From: Phyllobacterium zundukense
Lineage (GTDB): Bacteria > Pseudomonadota > Alphaproteobacteria > Rhizobiales > Rhizobiaceae
Length of the DNA: 64,000 nucleotides
NCBI RefSeq assembly: GCF_002764115.1
Contig: NZ_CP017941.1
Location: 186,001 to 250,000, forward strand
Reading direction: 5' to 3'
The notes beneath the pieces were generated by a model. It did not search any database. It had not been told where the DNA came from and saw only the letters and a list, made by a program, of their open reading frames with translations. How positions within the stretch are numbered: the first letter of the stretch is position 1; each line of letters opens with the position of its first letter. Below, one piece after another: positions 44,681 through 53,272 of the stretch. Position numbers and translations under genes: made by a program.

Positions 44681-45277
44681 CTAAGGCGTCAGCTGTTTGC
44701 GAAGCCCTTCCAGCATTGCCCTAAACCCCGTCACCGCCACCTTCGACACCGCCTCGGGCTTCTCTGCATTGGCGATCCAAAGAGCCATGTGGCTGCTGGC
44801 GCCATTGATGAGACGGGCGGCGGTTTCGGTGTCAATGTCGATCATCTCGCCGTCAGCCTTGAGGCAGTCAATGCTGCGGGAGAGGGCGGCGATGCAGCCG
44901 GGGGTGTTTTGCCATTGCGAGATGTCGCCCAGCACCGCGGGGCCATCGCGGAACATGATGCGCTGGATCTCGGGCTCGAGCGCCATTTCGATATAGGCGG
45001 CGCATTCGTCGACGAAACCCTGCCAGCGGGTGGGGGCTGATGCCGAGACCTTGTTGAGGCGTTCGGTCATTTCCGCGTCGATTTCCATGATGACGGCTTG
45101 GAGCAGACCCTTCTTGTCGCCGAAATGGTGGTAGAGGGCTCCGCGAGTGAGACCGGCCTCGCCGGTGAAATCATCCATGGATGCTTCCGCATAGCCAATT
45201 GTGCCGAAGGCATTCCGGCCGGCTGCGATGAGCTTTGCGCGGGTCTCAGCGATCATCTCCTGTCGCGGCCTGGCCAT
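44681..45277 (-). CDS. TetR-family repressor (copy A, with MFS exporter)
   Basis: The 198-aa protein starts at ATG 45277 (AGGAGACAAG upstream). The helix-turn-helix is MDDFTGEAGLTRGALYHHFGDKKGLL. The C-terminal domain has AAYIEMALEPEIQRIMFRDGPAVLGD, nearly the same as in the TetR at 48474. It is divergent from an MFS transporter, and three CATACGCNNCGTATG palindromes lie between them. It probably represses the transporter and itself. Confidence 0.92.
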   Translation of the reverse strand: MARPRQEMIAETRAKLIAAGRNAFGTIGYAEASMDDFTGEAGLTRGALYHHFGDKKGLLQAVIMEIDAEMTERLNKVSASAPTRWQGFVDECAAYIEMALEPEIQRIMFRDGPAVLGDISQWQNTPGCIAALSRSIDCLKADGEMIDIDTETAARLINGASSHMALWIANAEKPEAVSKVAVTGFRAMLEGLRKQLTP

Positions 45278-45292
45278 CTTGTCTCCTTTTGA

Positions 45293-45360
45293 CATACGCG
45301 GCGTATTTTCGTTTGACATACGCGACGTATGCAACTACTACTTCACATACGCTGCGTATG
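45293..45360. promoter_or_regulatory. Three palindromic TetR operators
   Basis: CATACGCGGCGTAT (45293-45306), CATACGCGACGTATG (45317-45331) and CATACGCTGCGTATG (45346-45360) are palindromes around a variable centre, spaced 24 and 29 bases apart, between the divergent TetR and MFS genes. Related sites lie before the paralogous TetR at 48474. Confidence 0.8.
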
Positions 45361-45395
45361 TATTCTGTCCATTAGATACCTGAAAGGATTGTCCC

Positions 45396-46622
45396 ATGTC
45401 AAATCCGTATAAAGAGATATTCGCGGCACCTGGGGCCAAGGGCTTCTCCGCAGCCGGCTTTTTCGCGCGCCTTCCCATCGCCATGGCGCCGATCGGCATT
45501 GTCGCAATGCTCTCCCAGGCGCATGGCGAATACTGGCTCGCCGGCGCGGTTTCGGCGACCTACGCGCTAACCAATGCGCTGATTTCGCCACAGATTTCGC
45601 GGGCGGTCGACCGGGTCGGCCAGACGGCGGTGGTCGTGCCGACCACTGTCGTGTCGGTGGTGGCGTTCATCGCGCTGATTGCGGCGACCAACCAGAACTG
45701 GCCGGTCTGGACGCTGTTCGTTTCGGCCTTCCTCGCCGCCGCCATGCCAAGCATTCCGGCGCTGATGCGGGCGCGCTGGACGGAGCTTTTCCGCAATCGG
45801 CCCGAGCTCAACACGGCCTTCGCGTTTGAAAGCGCGGCGGATGAGCTGGTTTATATCGCCGGGGCCTCGCTGTCGGTGGGGCTCGCTGTGGCACTATTTC
45901 CTGAAGCTGGCATGATGGTGAGCACAGCTTTCCTAGCGCTCGGGACGGCCGCCTTCATTGTGCAGCGCGGCACCGAGCCGAAGGTGCGTCATGTCGCCAA
46001 TGCCGTTTCGGTTGGCTCGGCGATTCGGCAGCGTCCGGTGCAGATCATCACGCTCGCACTGATCTTCGTCGGCTCGATCTTTGCAACGGCTGAAGTGAGT
46101 GCTGTTGCGATCACCAAGGAGCTCGGGCAGCCGAATGCCGCGAGCCTGGTGATCGGCGTCTATGCCGTCGGTTCCTTCGCGGTAGGCCTGATCCTCGGAG
46201 CGCTTAACCCGCGCATGGCCCTGCACCGTCAGCTACTGATAGCGGTCGTGGCAATCGCGCTGACCTCGTTGCCGCTGCTCGTCGCCGGCAGCTCGGTGAC
46301 CCTGCTTGCCATCGCCGTCTTCGTTAGCGGCATCGCTATCTCACCGACCTTCATAACTGCCTTCGGGCTAATTGAACGTCGCGTGCCGGAATCGATGCTG
46401 ACGGAGGGCGTGACCTGGGTGATGACCGGCATCGGCATCGGCATGGCGCTGGGCGCCTTCGTCTCGGGTTGGGTGGTCGACAACTATGGTTCGCAGAATG
46501 GCTTCTGGGCCTCGGCGGCGGCGGGCACTATTGCGGTGGCGATCGTGGCGCTTGGCCAGAAGAGCCTTGCCGGCGATTGCGACGACGGACAGGCTTGCGC
46601 GGCGCTGCAGCCGGCGGGGTAG
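45396..46622 (+). CDS. Major facilitator superfamily transporter
   Basis: The 408-aa protein has about 12 hydrophobic segments and an MFS-like cytoplasmic loop after the second segment (ISRAVDRVGQTAVVVPTT). No specific drug-resistance motif is clear. Divergent pairing with a TetR repressor suggests an efflux pump induced by its substrate. A strong hairpin follows its stop. Confidence 0.9.
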   Translation: MSNPYKEIFAAPGAKGFSAAGFFARLPIAMAPIGIVAMLSQAHGEYWLAGAVSATYALTNALISPQISRAVDRVGQTAVVVPTTVVSVVAFIALIAATNQNWPVWTLFVSAFLAAAMPSIPALMRARWTELFRNRPELNTAFAFESAADELVYIAGASLSVGLAVALFPEAGMMVSTAFLALGTAAFIVQRGTEPKVRHVANAVSVGSAIRQRPVQIITLALIFVGSIFATAEVSAVAITKELGQPNAASLVIGVYAVGSFAVGLILGALNPRMALHRQLLIAVVAIALTSLPLLVAGSSVTLLAIAVFVSGIAISPTFITAFGLIERRVPESMLTEGVTWVMTGIGIGMALGAFVSGWVVDNYGSQNGFWASAAAGTIAVAIVALGQKSLAGDCDDGQACAALQPAG

Positions 46623-46641
46623 CATGGCCGAGGTTGAAATG

Positions 46642-46668
46642 GCATGCCGCGTCGCGGACGCGGCATGC
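46642..46668 (+). terminator. Terminator after the MFS gene
   Basis: GCATGCCGCGTC (46642-46653) is a perfect complement of GACGCGGCATGC (46657-46668) with a GCG loop, followed by TTATCTGCTTTC. The 12-bp stem is strong though the T-run is broken. Confidence 0.7.
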
Positions 46669-46732
46669 TTATCTGCTTTCGGACACTCGCTCCACCCGCC
46701 CGCGCCGATCCCGCCTCGCCATTGTGCTATCA

Positions 46733-46921
46733 TCAACCCAGCAGTGCGTGCGTCGTGGCGTCCACAACCTGCTGTTCCGGATGAGCCATTGTGCAAGGCT
46801 GCTTGAAAAACCGTTGAATCATACCAGCCCTCGTCTGCTGTTTCAGCCCGCTCAGTTCGAGGGGCGCAATGTCAGGAACGTTGATGAAGTGGCATAATTC
46901 GACGAAGACTGTAACAACCAT
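46733..46921 (-). CDS. Possible small protein coupled to the HlyD relic
   Basis: A 62-codon frame begins at ATG 46921, overlapping the stop of the HlyD fragment as TAATG, which is typical of coupled genes. The sequence (LCHFINVPDIAPLELSGLKQQ) matches no family known to me. It may be a leftover of a type I secretion operon. Confidence 0.3.
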   Translation of the reverse strand: MVVTVFVELCHFINVPDIAPLELSGLKQQTRAGMIQRFFKQPCTMAHPEQQVVDATTHALLG

Positions 46922-47076
46922 TATCGCTCCTGCATCGCCTGTGAGGAGATCTCCGCGAACGGCGAGAACAGATATTCAAGGATACGCCGTTTGCCGGCCT
47001 TGACCTCAACCGTCACGGCCATGCCCGGCGACAGCGGCATGTTGCGGCCGTCGACCTCTGTCGCACTGCACTTAAT
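46921..47076 (-). pseudogene. C-terminal fragment of an HlyD-type secretion adaptor
   Basis: The minus frame reads CSATEVDGRNMPLSPGMAVTVEVKAGKRRILEYLFSPF, the classical end of HlyD/PrtE membrane-fusion proteins of type I secretion. Upstream sequence is cut off by the MITE-like element at 47079. An intact protein has about 430 residues, so only about 12 percent remains. Confidence 0.8.
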
Positions 47077-47332
47077 TAGGGTCTTCCTCACTTTGTGTGG
47101 TGGTTGCAAAAAGCGGGGCGCAAACGCGCATGTTCACAGCAATTCGACGTCCGGCATGGGAATTTCCAGCATCCAGGAGGTCGCAATCTGCTGTTCTGAT
47201 CTTCAGTTTGGCAGTCTAAGACGTGGGCTGAGCAGCCAATAGATCGTCCACCACGCAAAGTGAGGAAGACCCAATTAAATGCAGCGGTCAAGCGTGAATG
47301 GCCGCATTCTTACGATTAAGTGCAGTGCGACA
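47059..47332. repeat. 18-bp perfect inverted repeats around the MITE-like element
   Basis: TGTCGCACTGCACTTAAT (47059-47076) is the reverse complement of 47315-47332. The repeats enclose the MITE-like element. The inner right flank (CGCATTCTTAC at 47304-47314) resembles an IS66-type tip. The arrangement looks like nested insertion scars in the HlyD gene. Confidence 0.6.
47079..47272. mobile_element. 194-bp MITE-like element with 25-bp inverted repeats
   Basis: The left end GGGTCTTCCTCACTTTG continues to GTGTGGTGG; the right end is its reverse complement with one mismatch (25 bp in total). AATTA stands directly outside both ends (47074-47078 and 47273-47277), as a 5-bp target duplication. No transposase is encoded. 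The tips resemble ISL3-family ends, but those normally duplicate 8 bp. It cut off the HlyD gene. Confidence 0.75.
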
Positions 47333-47390
47333 TGCTCGAAACCCCGAAGGTGTCGGTAGAAGAACCGACGCTGTTTTAGCAGGAGATTGA

Positions 47391-47489
47391 ATGATGCCAT
47401 GGCTGGTCAGATTTCGCGGTAAGGAATTCACTGGGAACGAAGGCTGGGACCCTGAGTTTGAGGATGAAGTTCCAAGCTTTGACGGATAA
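47391..47489 (+). CDS. Very small ORF with a strong ribosome-binding site
   Basis: AGGAG lies 5-8 bases before ATG ATG (47391-47396); the 32-codon frame is MMPWLVRFRGKEF then TGNEGWDPEFEDE. A GTCGGT/ACCGAC hairpin lies just upstream (47352-47369). It overlaps the start of the next frame. It may be a real small gene or the start of a frameshifted one. Confidence 0.3.
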   Translation: MMPWLVRFRGKEFTGNEGWDPEFEDEVPSFDG

Positions 47490-47751
47490 GCGTGAGCTAT
47501 CAAGTTCTGCTGAAATTGTCTTTCATTTGAAGGACGACCTTATTGACGATGTGACTATCCACGAATCTACCAATCCAGACGAGTTCCCGCTTGAAGGCAT
47601 TCACGGGCTTCACCCGCGGCTCGGAGAGGTTTTTATATTCTCCGGTATGCCGGACGAAGGCGAAGGACAGCTCGTCGCTCTTTACAGCGCAGAAGACTTT
47701 AGCGAACCGCCCTACAACCCTGAGCAGCCCTTTACAGGTGACGGATCGTGA
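47458..47751 (+). CDS. Hypothetical acidic protein
   Basis: The 97-codon frame gives an acidic protein (HLKDDLIDDVTIHESTNPDEF, HPRLGEVFIFSGMPDEGEGQ) with good composition but no recognised family. The start is unclear and the preceding 32-codon frame with a better ribosome-binding site may have been its N-terminus before a frameshift. Confidence 0.4.
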   Translation: MRMKFQALTDKRELSSSAEIVFHLKDDLIDDVTIHESTNPDEFPLEGIHGLHPRLGEVFIFSGMPDEGEGQLVALYSAEDFSEPPYNPEQPFTGDGS

Positions 47752-47914
47752 GCGTCGCCAAGCCACGACAGCCTGCGCGCGTCGTTACAGAGCGCGTTCC
47801 AAAGCTATGCAGGCATGGACGGGGATATTCGCCTACAGGAAGAATCCGGACAAGACCTCCGATCGCAATCGAGGAGTCTACCAGAAACCCGGGCAGGAGG
47901 GGCCCCGTGACGTT

Positions 47915-48310
47915 CTAATTCGAAGGAATACGGGCGATGACCTTGATCTCGAAATCGAAGCCAGCGAGCCAGTTCACGCCTACCGCAGTCCAGTTCGGAT
48001 AGGGCGGCTTGCTAAAAATCTTCTGCTTGACGGCCATGATGATGGCGAACTGATTCTCGGGATCGGTGTGAAACGTCGTGACGTCCACGATATCGTCGAG
48101 CGTGCAACCCGCAGCGTCCAGCGTTGCCTTGAGATTTTCAAAGGCCAGTTGGACCTGAAGTTCGAAATCAGGTTCCGGCGTTCCATCGGAACGGCTACCG
48201 ACCTGCCCGGAAACGAAGAGGAGGTCCCCCGACCGGATAGCAGCCGAGTAGCCGTGTTCCTCGTAAAGGGCGTGTCTGTTTGGAGGAAAGATTGCCTCGC
48301 GTTGGGTCAT
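47915..48310 (-). CDS. RidA/YjgF-family protein
   Basis: The 131-aa protein (ATG 48310 preferred; 48334 possible) has the family pattern YSAAIRSGDLLFVSGQVGS, QVQLAFENLKATLDAAGCTLDDIV and RTxxG-like YPNWTAVGVNWLAG. The Arg of the classical imine-deaminating RidA site is not at its usual place, so it may be one of the other YjgF subgroups. It is divergent from a TetR repressor with shared palindromes. Confidence 0.85.
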   Translation of the reverse strand: MTQREAIFPPNRHALYEEHGYSAAIRSGDLLFVSGQVGSRSDGTPEPDFELQVQLAFENLKATLDAAGCTLDDIVDVTTFHTDPENQFAIIMAVKQKIFSKPPYPNWTAVGVNWLAGFDFEIKVIARIPSN

Positions 48311-48391
48311 TCTCGATCTCTCTTCGTTATTCATTGGAAACCAGTGCGCAGCGTGACATTCAGGAGCTTCACACGCTGGCGCAACATCTTG

Positions 48392-48458
48392 TATACGATG
48401 CGTATGTGAAATAAACTACATATGCACCTTATGTCAAGTTGATATACGGTGCGTATAT
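48392..48458. promoter_or_regulatory. TetR operators before the RidA/TetR pair
   Basis: TATACGATGCGTATG (48392-48406) and ATATACGGTGCGTATAT (48442-48458) follow the ATACGNTGCGTAT pattern of the operators at 45293-45360; ACATATGCACCTTATGT (48418-48434) is a weaker copy between them. Confidence 0.7.
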
Positions 48459-48473
48459 GAAATTGAGGATGAG

Positions 48474-49064
48474 ATGGCGAAACGACGCGTCGAGACGATG
48501 GAGCAGAACCGCGTCAAGCTAATCACGGCCGCACGAAAGGCTTTTGCAGGAAAAGGATACTCGACCGCCTCCATGGACGAATTGACAGCCGAAGTCGGCC
48601 TCACGCGGGGAGCGCTTTACCATAATTTCGGGGACAAGCGTGGATTGCTTGCAGCTGTTGTTGATCAGATCGACTCGGAAATGGCCTCGCGCGCGCAAGA
48701 GATCGGTGCCCGTGCGGGCGACGGTTGGCAAGGACTGCTTGCAGAGGGCACGGCCTATATCGAGATGGCGCTTGATCCGGAAGTGCAACGCATCGTTCTG
48801 CTGGACGGACCGGCAGTCTTGGGTGATCCGTCGCAATGGCCCAGCCAGAGCAGTTGTCTTCAGGCAACGAAGCGGACTGTAGAGCGCCTCATCGCACAGG
48901 GTAGGCTCAAACCCGTGGATGCGGAAGCGGCTGCCCGGCTTCTCAGCGGCGCTGCGCTCAATGCGGCTCTCTGGATCGCTGCTAGCGACGATCCGCAGGA
49001 TGTCCTGCCAAAGGCTGTCGAGGCCTTCCACGCCTTGGCGGCAGGTCTCCTTGTATCTTCGTGA
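48474..49064 (+). CDS. TetR-family repressor (copy B, with RidA)
   Basis: The 196-aa protein (ATG 48474 after GAGGATGAG) has the helix-turn-helix MDELTAEVGLTRGALYHNFGDKRGLL and the same C-terminal layout as copy A (AYIEMALDPEVQRIVLLDGPAVLGDPSQW). The two repressors are clear paralogues, including the LTRGALYHxFGDK recognition helix, which agrees with their near-identical operators. It probably controls the divergent RidA gene and itself. Confidence 0.92.
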   Translation: MAKRRVETMEQNRVKLITAARKAFAGKGYSTASMDELTAEVGLTRGALYHNFGDKRGLLAAVVDQIDSEMASRAQEIGARAGDGWQGLLAEGTAYIEMALDPEVQRIVLLDGPAVLGDPSQWPSQSSCLQATKRTVERLIAQGRLKPVDAEAAARLLSGAALNAALWIAASDDPQDVLPKAVEAFHALAAGLLVSS

Positions 49065-49433
49065 ACATTCAGTGGAATCATGGCCCGTTCAGCTCCAGAA
49101 TTAGGAACGAAGGTCCGGTAAGAATATAGGCACCAGAAAACGTTCGTTTGAAAATGCCGATAATGGCGGATTTTCCACCGAATCCGATTGGTTCCTAGAA
49201 TTCTACAATCCCTCTTCACAGGATATCGGGATGAGTAATTTTTCATTGAGCGCCTTGAGGAGATTCGAACCGCAGCGCCAATCTGTAATTTTTCCCAAGC
49301 CTCTGATTTGTTTTTTATCAGAGTTCACGTACCCTGCTCTCAACAATCGCCGTGCTGGCTGCCGAGCCCGCGGTAGATCGAGACAATACATCCTCGAAAG
49401 GCGGAGATCGCCGCCGAGAAAACTTCCGTCGGC
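49065..49433. other. Gap with no supported gene
   Basis: No coding frame or repeat was recognised. A GGTTCGAATC-like string on the minus strand near 49260 recalls a tRNA T-loop but no cloverleaf can be built around it. Confidence 0.3.
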
Positions 49434-50324
49434 TTATCCCAGTGCGTGGCTCGCCAGCGCGTAAATCTTCGGAAGGTCGTCGCGAGCCTCGGCGGGAACC
49501 GGCAGTTCACCCAGCCTCATCGTCGTGACGGTATCGAAGACAGAAAGGCCGGACCGGTCAACGAATTTGGAGAAGGGACCGTTGTTCTGGCTGGTATCAA
49601 GACGAAGAAACCGGCCAGCATGTTGTGCGACATGAGGCCGGATGACCGCAATCGCATCGCCGTCGCTATTGGCAACCACGGGGCCGATCAAATGCCCGCG
49701 CCCGAAGGGCCTGCACAGGGAAAAAGCCTCCATCCGGTCGTTGCGAAAGATGCCTAAACCCTTAGAATGAGACAGCAACTCTGAGAGAAGCGGTGTTCGA
49801 TCGGCGCCATAGGCCGCCTGATCGAGCTTACCCAGAGATGGAAGATCGCCTTGGCAAATTTCCCTCAGAATTATATTGTCCGGTGCAAAGGGTGAGGTGC
49901 GAGGCTCGATAGCCTCCCCCTGGCACTGATACACGGTTTTTTCCGTGACGAACCCAAGGGAACGATACAATCGCCGCGCTGCCCGGGTCGCGTTGAGACG
50001 CAAGTTGCAACCGTCCAGATGTGTAAAGGCGTGACGCATCAGCCAGTGGGCGGTTCCATTGGCCTGCAGGCGTGGCGAGGTAATCACCATCCCTATGGTG
50101 GCAAACTTGTTTCCGTGGGGGAACCACATGGCAGAACCCAGCACGCGGCCGATGTTGTCCATGGCTACGACACCTTTTCCGACATGGCGCAAGAATTGCC
50201 AATCCTCTGCCCGGTGAGGCCAACCCACCCCGATGGACAAGGCATGCAGTTGATCGACCTCTGCCTCAGTAATATCGGCGATCGTCATCTGTATGGAATC
50301 GATCACCAGAGATCTGGATGTCAT
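49434..50324 (-). CDS. Two-domain GNAT acetyltransferase (copy 1)
   Basis: The 296-aa protein (ATG 50324; ATG 50288 possible) starts with a GNAT domain: IGVGWPHRAEDWQFL, ATIGMVITSPRLQANGTAHWLM in the acetyl-CoA region and ARRLYRSLGF. A second domain follows with FSLCRPFGRGHLIGPVVA and ends in YALASHALG, the Acetyltransf_18 type. The glycine loop (QANGTA instead of RxxGxA) is altered. It is a paralogue of the protein at 59613 and diverges from the deacylase gene. Confidence 0.82.
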   Translation of the reverse strand: MTSRSLVIDSIQMTIADITEAEVDQLHALSIGVGWPHRAEDWQFLRHVGKGVVAMDNIGRVLGSAMWFPHGNKFATIGMVITSPRLQANGTAHWLMRHAFTHLDGCNLRLNATRAARRLYRSLGFVTEKTVYQCQGEAIEPRTSPFAPDNIILREICQGDLPSLGKLDQAAYGADRTPLLSELLSHSKGLGIFRNDRMEAFSLCRPFGRGHLIGPVVANSDGDAIAVIRPHVAQHAGRFLRLDTSQNNGPFSKFVDRSGLSVFDTVTTMRLGELPVPAEARDDLPKIYALASHALG

Positions 50325-50549
50325 TATTGGCACCCTCAAACTTCTTGTTGCGCTGCAACGCGGGAAATGACCGCATCCTGCGATGTGAGTATCATCGCGA
50401 ATGGAATGTAAAGCGAAACGGCCAATACAAATAGCTTCAGATTGCCAGCCCTTCGGAACAATACACTAAAAATGGGCCGCTTTCGGCACGCAATCCGGCA
50501 ACAGGCCATTAAGCTTTGGATCCAGAAGCCTCAAGTTCAGGTACACATA

Positions 50550-51674
50550 ATGCAGGCCATTGAAATTCTTGAAAAGCTGGTGGCTTTTCCCTCCGTCGTT
50601 GGCCAGGCGAACGGCGCCATCGTCGAATGGATTCGCGCTTATGTCGCGCGTTTCAATCAAGACGTGATTATCCTTCCAGGGCCAGAAGGCGACCGCTCGA
50701 ACCTCTTCGCAACCATTGGTCCAAAGAACGTCCCCGGCTATGTCCTTTCGGGTCACATGGACGTGGTGCCGGCCAACGAACCGGAGTGGTCGTCGAATCC
50801 CTTTGTGTTGCGGACACACGCCGATCGGCTCTACGGTCGCGGCACCTCAGACATGAAGAGCTTTCTAGCAGCAGCACTCGGCGCCTTGCCGGAACTCGCA
50901 TCAAGACAGCTTTCGCAACCTATCCATTTTGCTTTTTCGTACGATGAGGAGGCGGGCTGCCGGGGCGTGCCGCATTTGATCAGGCGTCTTCCCGAACTCT
51001 GCGCCAAGCCTGAAGGCGCGATTATTGGCGAACCGAGCAACATGCGCGCGATCTGCGCCCATAAGGGCAAGGCGGCAGCGCGCGTTGAAATCCGTGGCCA
51101 GTCGGGCCACTCCTCGCGACCCGATCAAGGCTTGAATGCCATTCATGCCATGACGGAGATCCTCACGGACGCAGCCGCCGGCGCCAAACGTCTTGCGCTT
51201 GGTCCGTTCGATCCTGCTTTCGAACCCCCTTACTCCTCCCTCCAGGTCGGCACGATCAAGGGCGGGCAGGCCGTCAACATCATCCCGGATCTATGCGCCG
51301 CCGAATTTGAAGCACGCGCCATTCCCGGCGTTTCCCCCTCTGCACTGCTGGCCCCGATCAAAGAAAAGGCCGAAAGCCTGCGAAGCCGGGGTCTTCAGGT
51401 GAACTGGGAACTAATGAGCGAATATCCAGCCTTGTCGCTTGCGAGCGATGCACCACTCACACAACTGCTCAGGGAATTGACGAGGCAGGAGCCGCTTGCC
51501 GCAGTTAGCTACGGGACGGAGGCCGGTCTCTATCAGGGGGCCGGGATCGATGCGATCATCTGCGGCCCGGGCGATATTTCGCGTGCACACCGTCCCGACG
51601 AGTTCATTCACAGGGACGAGCTGATCGCCTGCCAATCCTTGATCGAAGCACTCGGCGCGAGGCTTTCAAGATGA
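50550..51674 (+). CDS. M20-family deacylase (ArgE/DapE-like)
   Basis: The 374-aa protein (ATG 50550 is the first Met in the conserved region) has the M20 metal site: [10 protein letters not shown] (His, Asp), [10 protein letters not shown] (Asp), YDEEAGCRG (catalytic Glu pair) and HRPDEFIH (His). The dimerisation domain has [12 protein letters not shown]. The overall pattern fits acetylornithine deacetylase ArgE. It probably removes an acyl group from an N-acyl amino compound as a first catabolic step in this cluster. Confidence 0.9.
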   Translation: MQAIEILEKLVAFPSVVGQANGAIVEWIRAYVARFNQDVIILPGPEGDRSNLFATIGPKNVPGYVLSGHMDVVPANEPEWSSNPFVLRTHADRLYGRGTSDMKSFLAAALGALPELASRQLSQPIHFAFSYDEEAGCRGVPHLIRRLPELCAKPEGAIIGEPSNMRAICAHKGKAAARVEIRGQSGHSSRPDQGLNAIHAMTEILTDAAAGAKRLALGPFDPAFEPPYSSLQVGTIKGGQAVNIIPDLCAAEFEARAIPGVSPSALLAPIKEKAESLRSRGLQVNWELMSEYPALSLASDAPLTQLLRELTRQEPLAAVSYGTEAGLYQGAGIDAIICGPGDISRAHRPDEFIHRDELIACQSLIEALGARLSR

Positions 51675-51726
51675 GGAAGGCCGACACAGTGATAGGCGCG
51701 GATGCAACAGGCGACCAAACGAGAGA

Positions 51727-52656
51727 ATGCAGATGACTTTGTTGTTCAACTCCGATGCTGAACGCGGCCGAATCTTCCAGCAGGCTGTCGCCCGTGAGCT
51801 TCCGGATCTCCCCTTTTCCATGGATCCGGCAGCCGTCGATCCTCGCGACGTGCATTACCTGGTAACCTGGACGGCGCCCGCGGACCTCGGCCGATATGGC
51901 AATCTGGAGATCGTCTTTTCGATCGGCGCCGGCGTCGATCAATTCCAGATCGCCCGCTTGCCGGAGAGCGTGAAGCTGGTGCGCATGGTCGAGGATGGCA
52001 TCATCCGCATGATGCAGGAATATGTGACCTTTGCAGTGCTGGCGCTGCACCGCAATTTTCCGACCTATCTCTCCCAACAGAGAAAGCAGGAATGGCAAGG
52101 CATTCCGCAGACGCAATCGGCCGGCCGCGTGGTCGGCGTTCTCGGTCTCGGCGCGCTGGGCAGTGCCGTACTCGATCGCCTGAAGCCTTTTGGTTTTGTA
52201 TTGTCCGGCTGGAGCCGCAGCCAGCACGAGATCGAAGGTGTGACCACCCATAGCGGACAGGAAGGGCTGCAAGATTTTTTGAGGAAGGTCGACATTCTGA
52301 TCTGTCTGCTGCCACTGACCGAAGAAACGCGCGGTTTCCTGAATTCTGACCTGTTCGACATGCTGCCGGCCGGTGCCAGTCTCATCCATACCGGACGCGG
52401 CCCGCATCTCGATCATGCCGCTCTGGTCGAAGCACTTGACAGTGGCCATCTGGCGAGTGCGGTGATCGACGTAACAGATCCGGAGCCGTTGCCTCCCGGT
52501 CATGCCTTCTGGTCGCATCCGAAGATCATCCTCACGCCGCATGTGGCGAGCGTCACCCAGGCGGAAACGGCAGCAAGCGCCCTCATCGACAACATCAAGC
52601 GCCACCGCGCAGGTCTCGATCCGATCGGCCTGGTCAATCGGACGCGCGGCTACTGA
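51727..52656 (+). CDS. Glyoxylate/hydroxypyruvate reductase-like dehydrogenase (GhrA type)
   Basis: The 309-aa protein has the Rossmann motif [13 protein letters not shown] (GxGxxG), catalytic Arg in IHTGRGPH, Glu in TDPEPLP and His in TPHVASVT, the full 2-hydroxyacid dehydrogenase set. It reduces or oxidises a small 2-keto/2-hydroxy acid with NAD(P). It lies 52 bases after the deacylase gene in the same direction. Confidence 0.9.
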   Translation: MQMTLLFNSDAERGRIFQQAVARELPDLPFSMDPAAVDPRDVHYLVTWTAPADLGRYGNLEIVFSIGAGVDQFQIARLPESVKLVRMVEDGIIRMMQEYVTFAVLALHRNFPTYLSQQRKQEWQGIPQTQSAGRVVGVLGLGALGSAVLDRLKPFGFVLSGWSRSQHEIEGVTTHSGQEGLQDFLRKVDILICLLPLTEETRGFLNSDLFDMLPAGASLIHTGRGPHLDHAALVEALDSGHLASAVIDVTDPEPLPPGHAFWSHPKIILTPHVASVTQAETAASALIDNIKRHRAGLDPIGLVNRTRGY

Positions 52657-52680
52657 TCTGTCAACCAAGAAAGGTTATCC

Positions 52681-53034
52681 ATGACTCTGCTGAAAACCAT
52701 CGACACCAATCCTTCCGTCTCGCCGAGGGAATCGAAGCCCTTGCCGGAACGCCTCATCAGCGGCGACCCGTCCTTCAAAACCTGGCCGCAGGACGTAACC
52801 CACGGCGAGATGATCCACACCGGCATCTGGGAAGCGACGCCAGGCGAGACGCGTTCGATCAAGGGAGAGACGTTTGAGTTCTGCCACATCCTGTCCGGCA
52901 TCGTCGAGATCACGCCCGACGACGGGGAGCCGACGCTCTACAAGGCGGGTGACAGCTTCATCATGAAGCCCGGTTTTACCGGTATCTGGAAAACTATTGA
53001 GACAGTCCGAAAGATCTACGTCACCATCATGTGA
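52681..53034 (+). CDS. Cupin protein (Cupin_3 type)
   Basis: The 117-aa protein (AAGAAAGG upstream) has IHTGIWEATPGETRSI, GETFEFCHILSGIVEITPDDG and YKAGDSFIMKPGFTGIW, the pattern of cupin_3 proteins related to ureidoglycine aminohydrolase. It lies 24 bases after the dehydrogenase. Such small cupins often accompany amino-acid or amine catabolism genes; the reaction is not known. Confidence 0.88.
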   Translation: MTLLKTIDTNPSVSPRESKPLPERLISGDPSFKTWPQDVTHGEMIHTGIWEATPGETRSIKGETFEFCHILSGIVEITPDDGEPTLYKAGDSFIMKPGFTGIWKTIETVRKIYVTIM

Positions 53035-53272
53035 CACCATCATTGGGCTGCCCCTTCGCTGCTCTTTAACCTCCGGCGGCCGCGCATGCTCATGCGTCGT
53101 GCCGCCGCTTCTCGTAACTCCCCGACAAGGCATTTTGTCGCGCTGCCGCCGCCGAAGATTCAGCTGGCGAGGTCAGATAAAACGGCGTTTTCGTTCGTCT
53201 GCGGGCGCTAGTCGACGCATGATGCGGGGAATCTGCCAGTAATCTTGTGCAAACCTATCGCAAGGATATGCA

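Noticed and set aside
49240..49300. tRNA-like T-loop string (GGTTCGAATC) on the minus strand
   Set aside because: No acceptor, D or anticodon stem can be formed around it, so no tRNA gene is supported.
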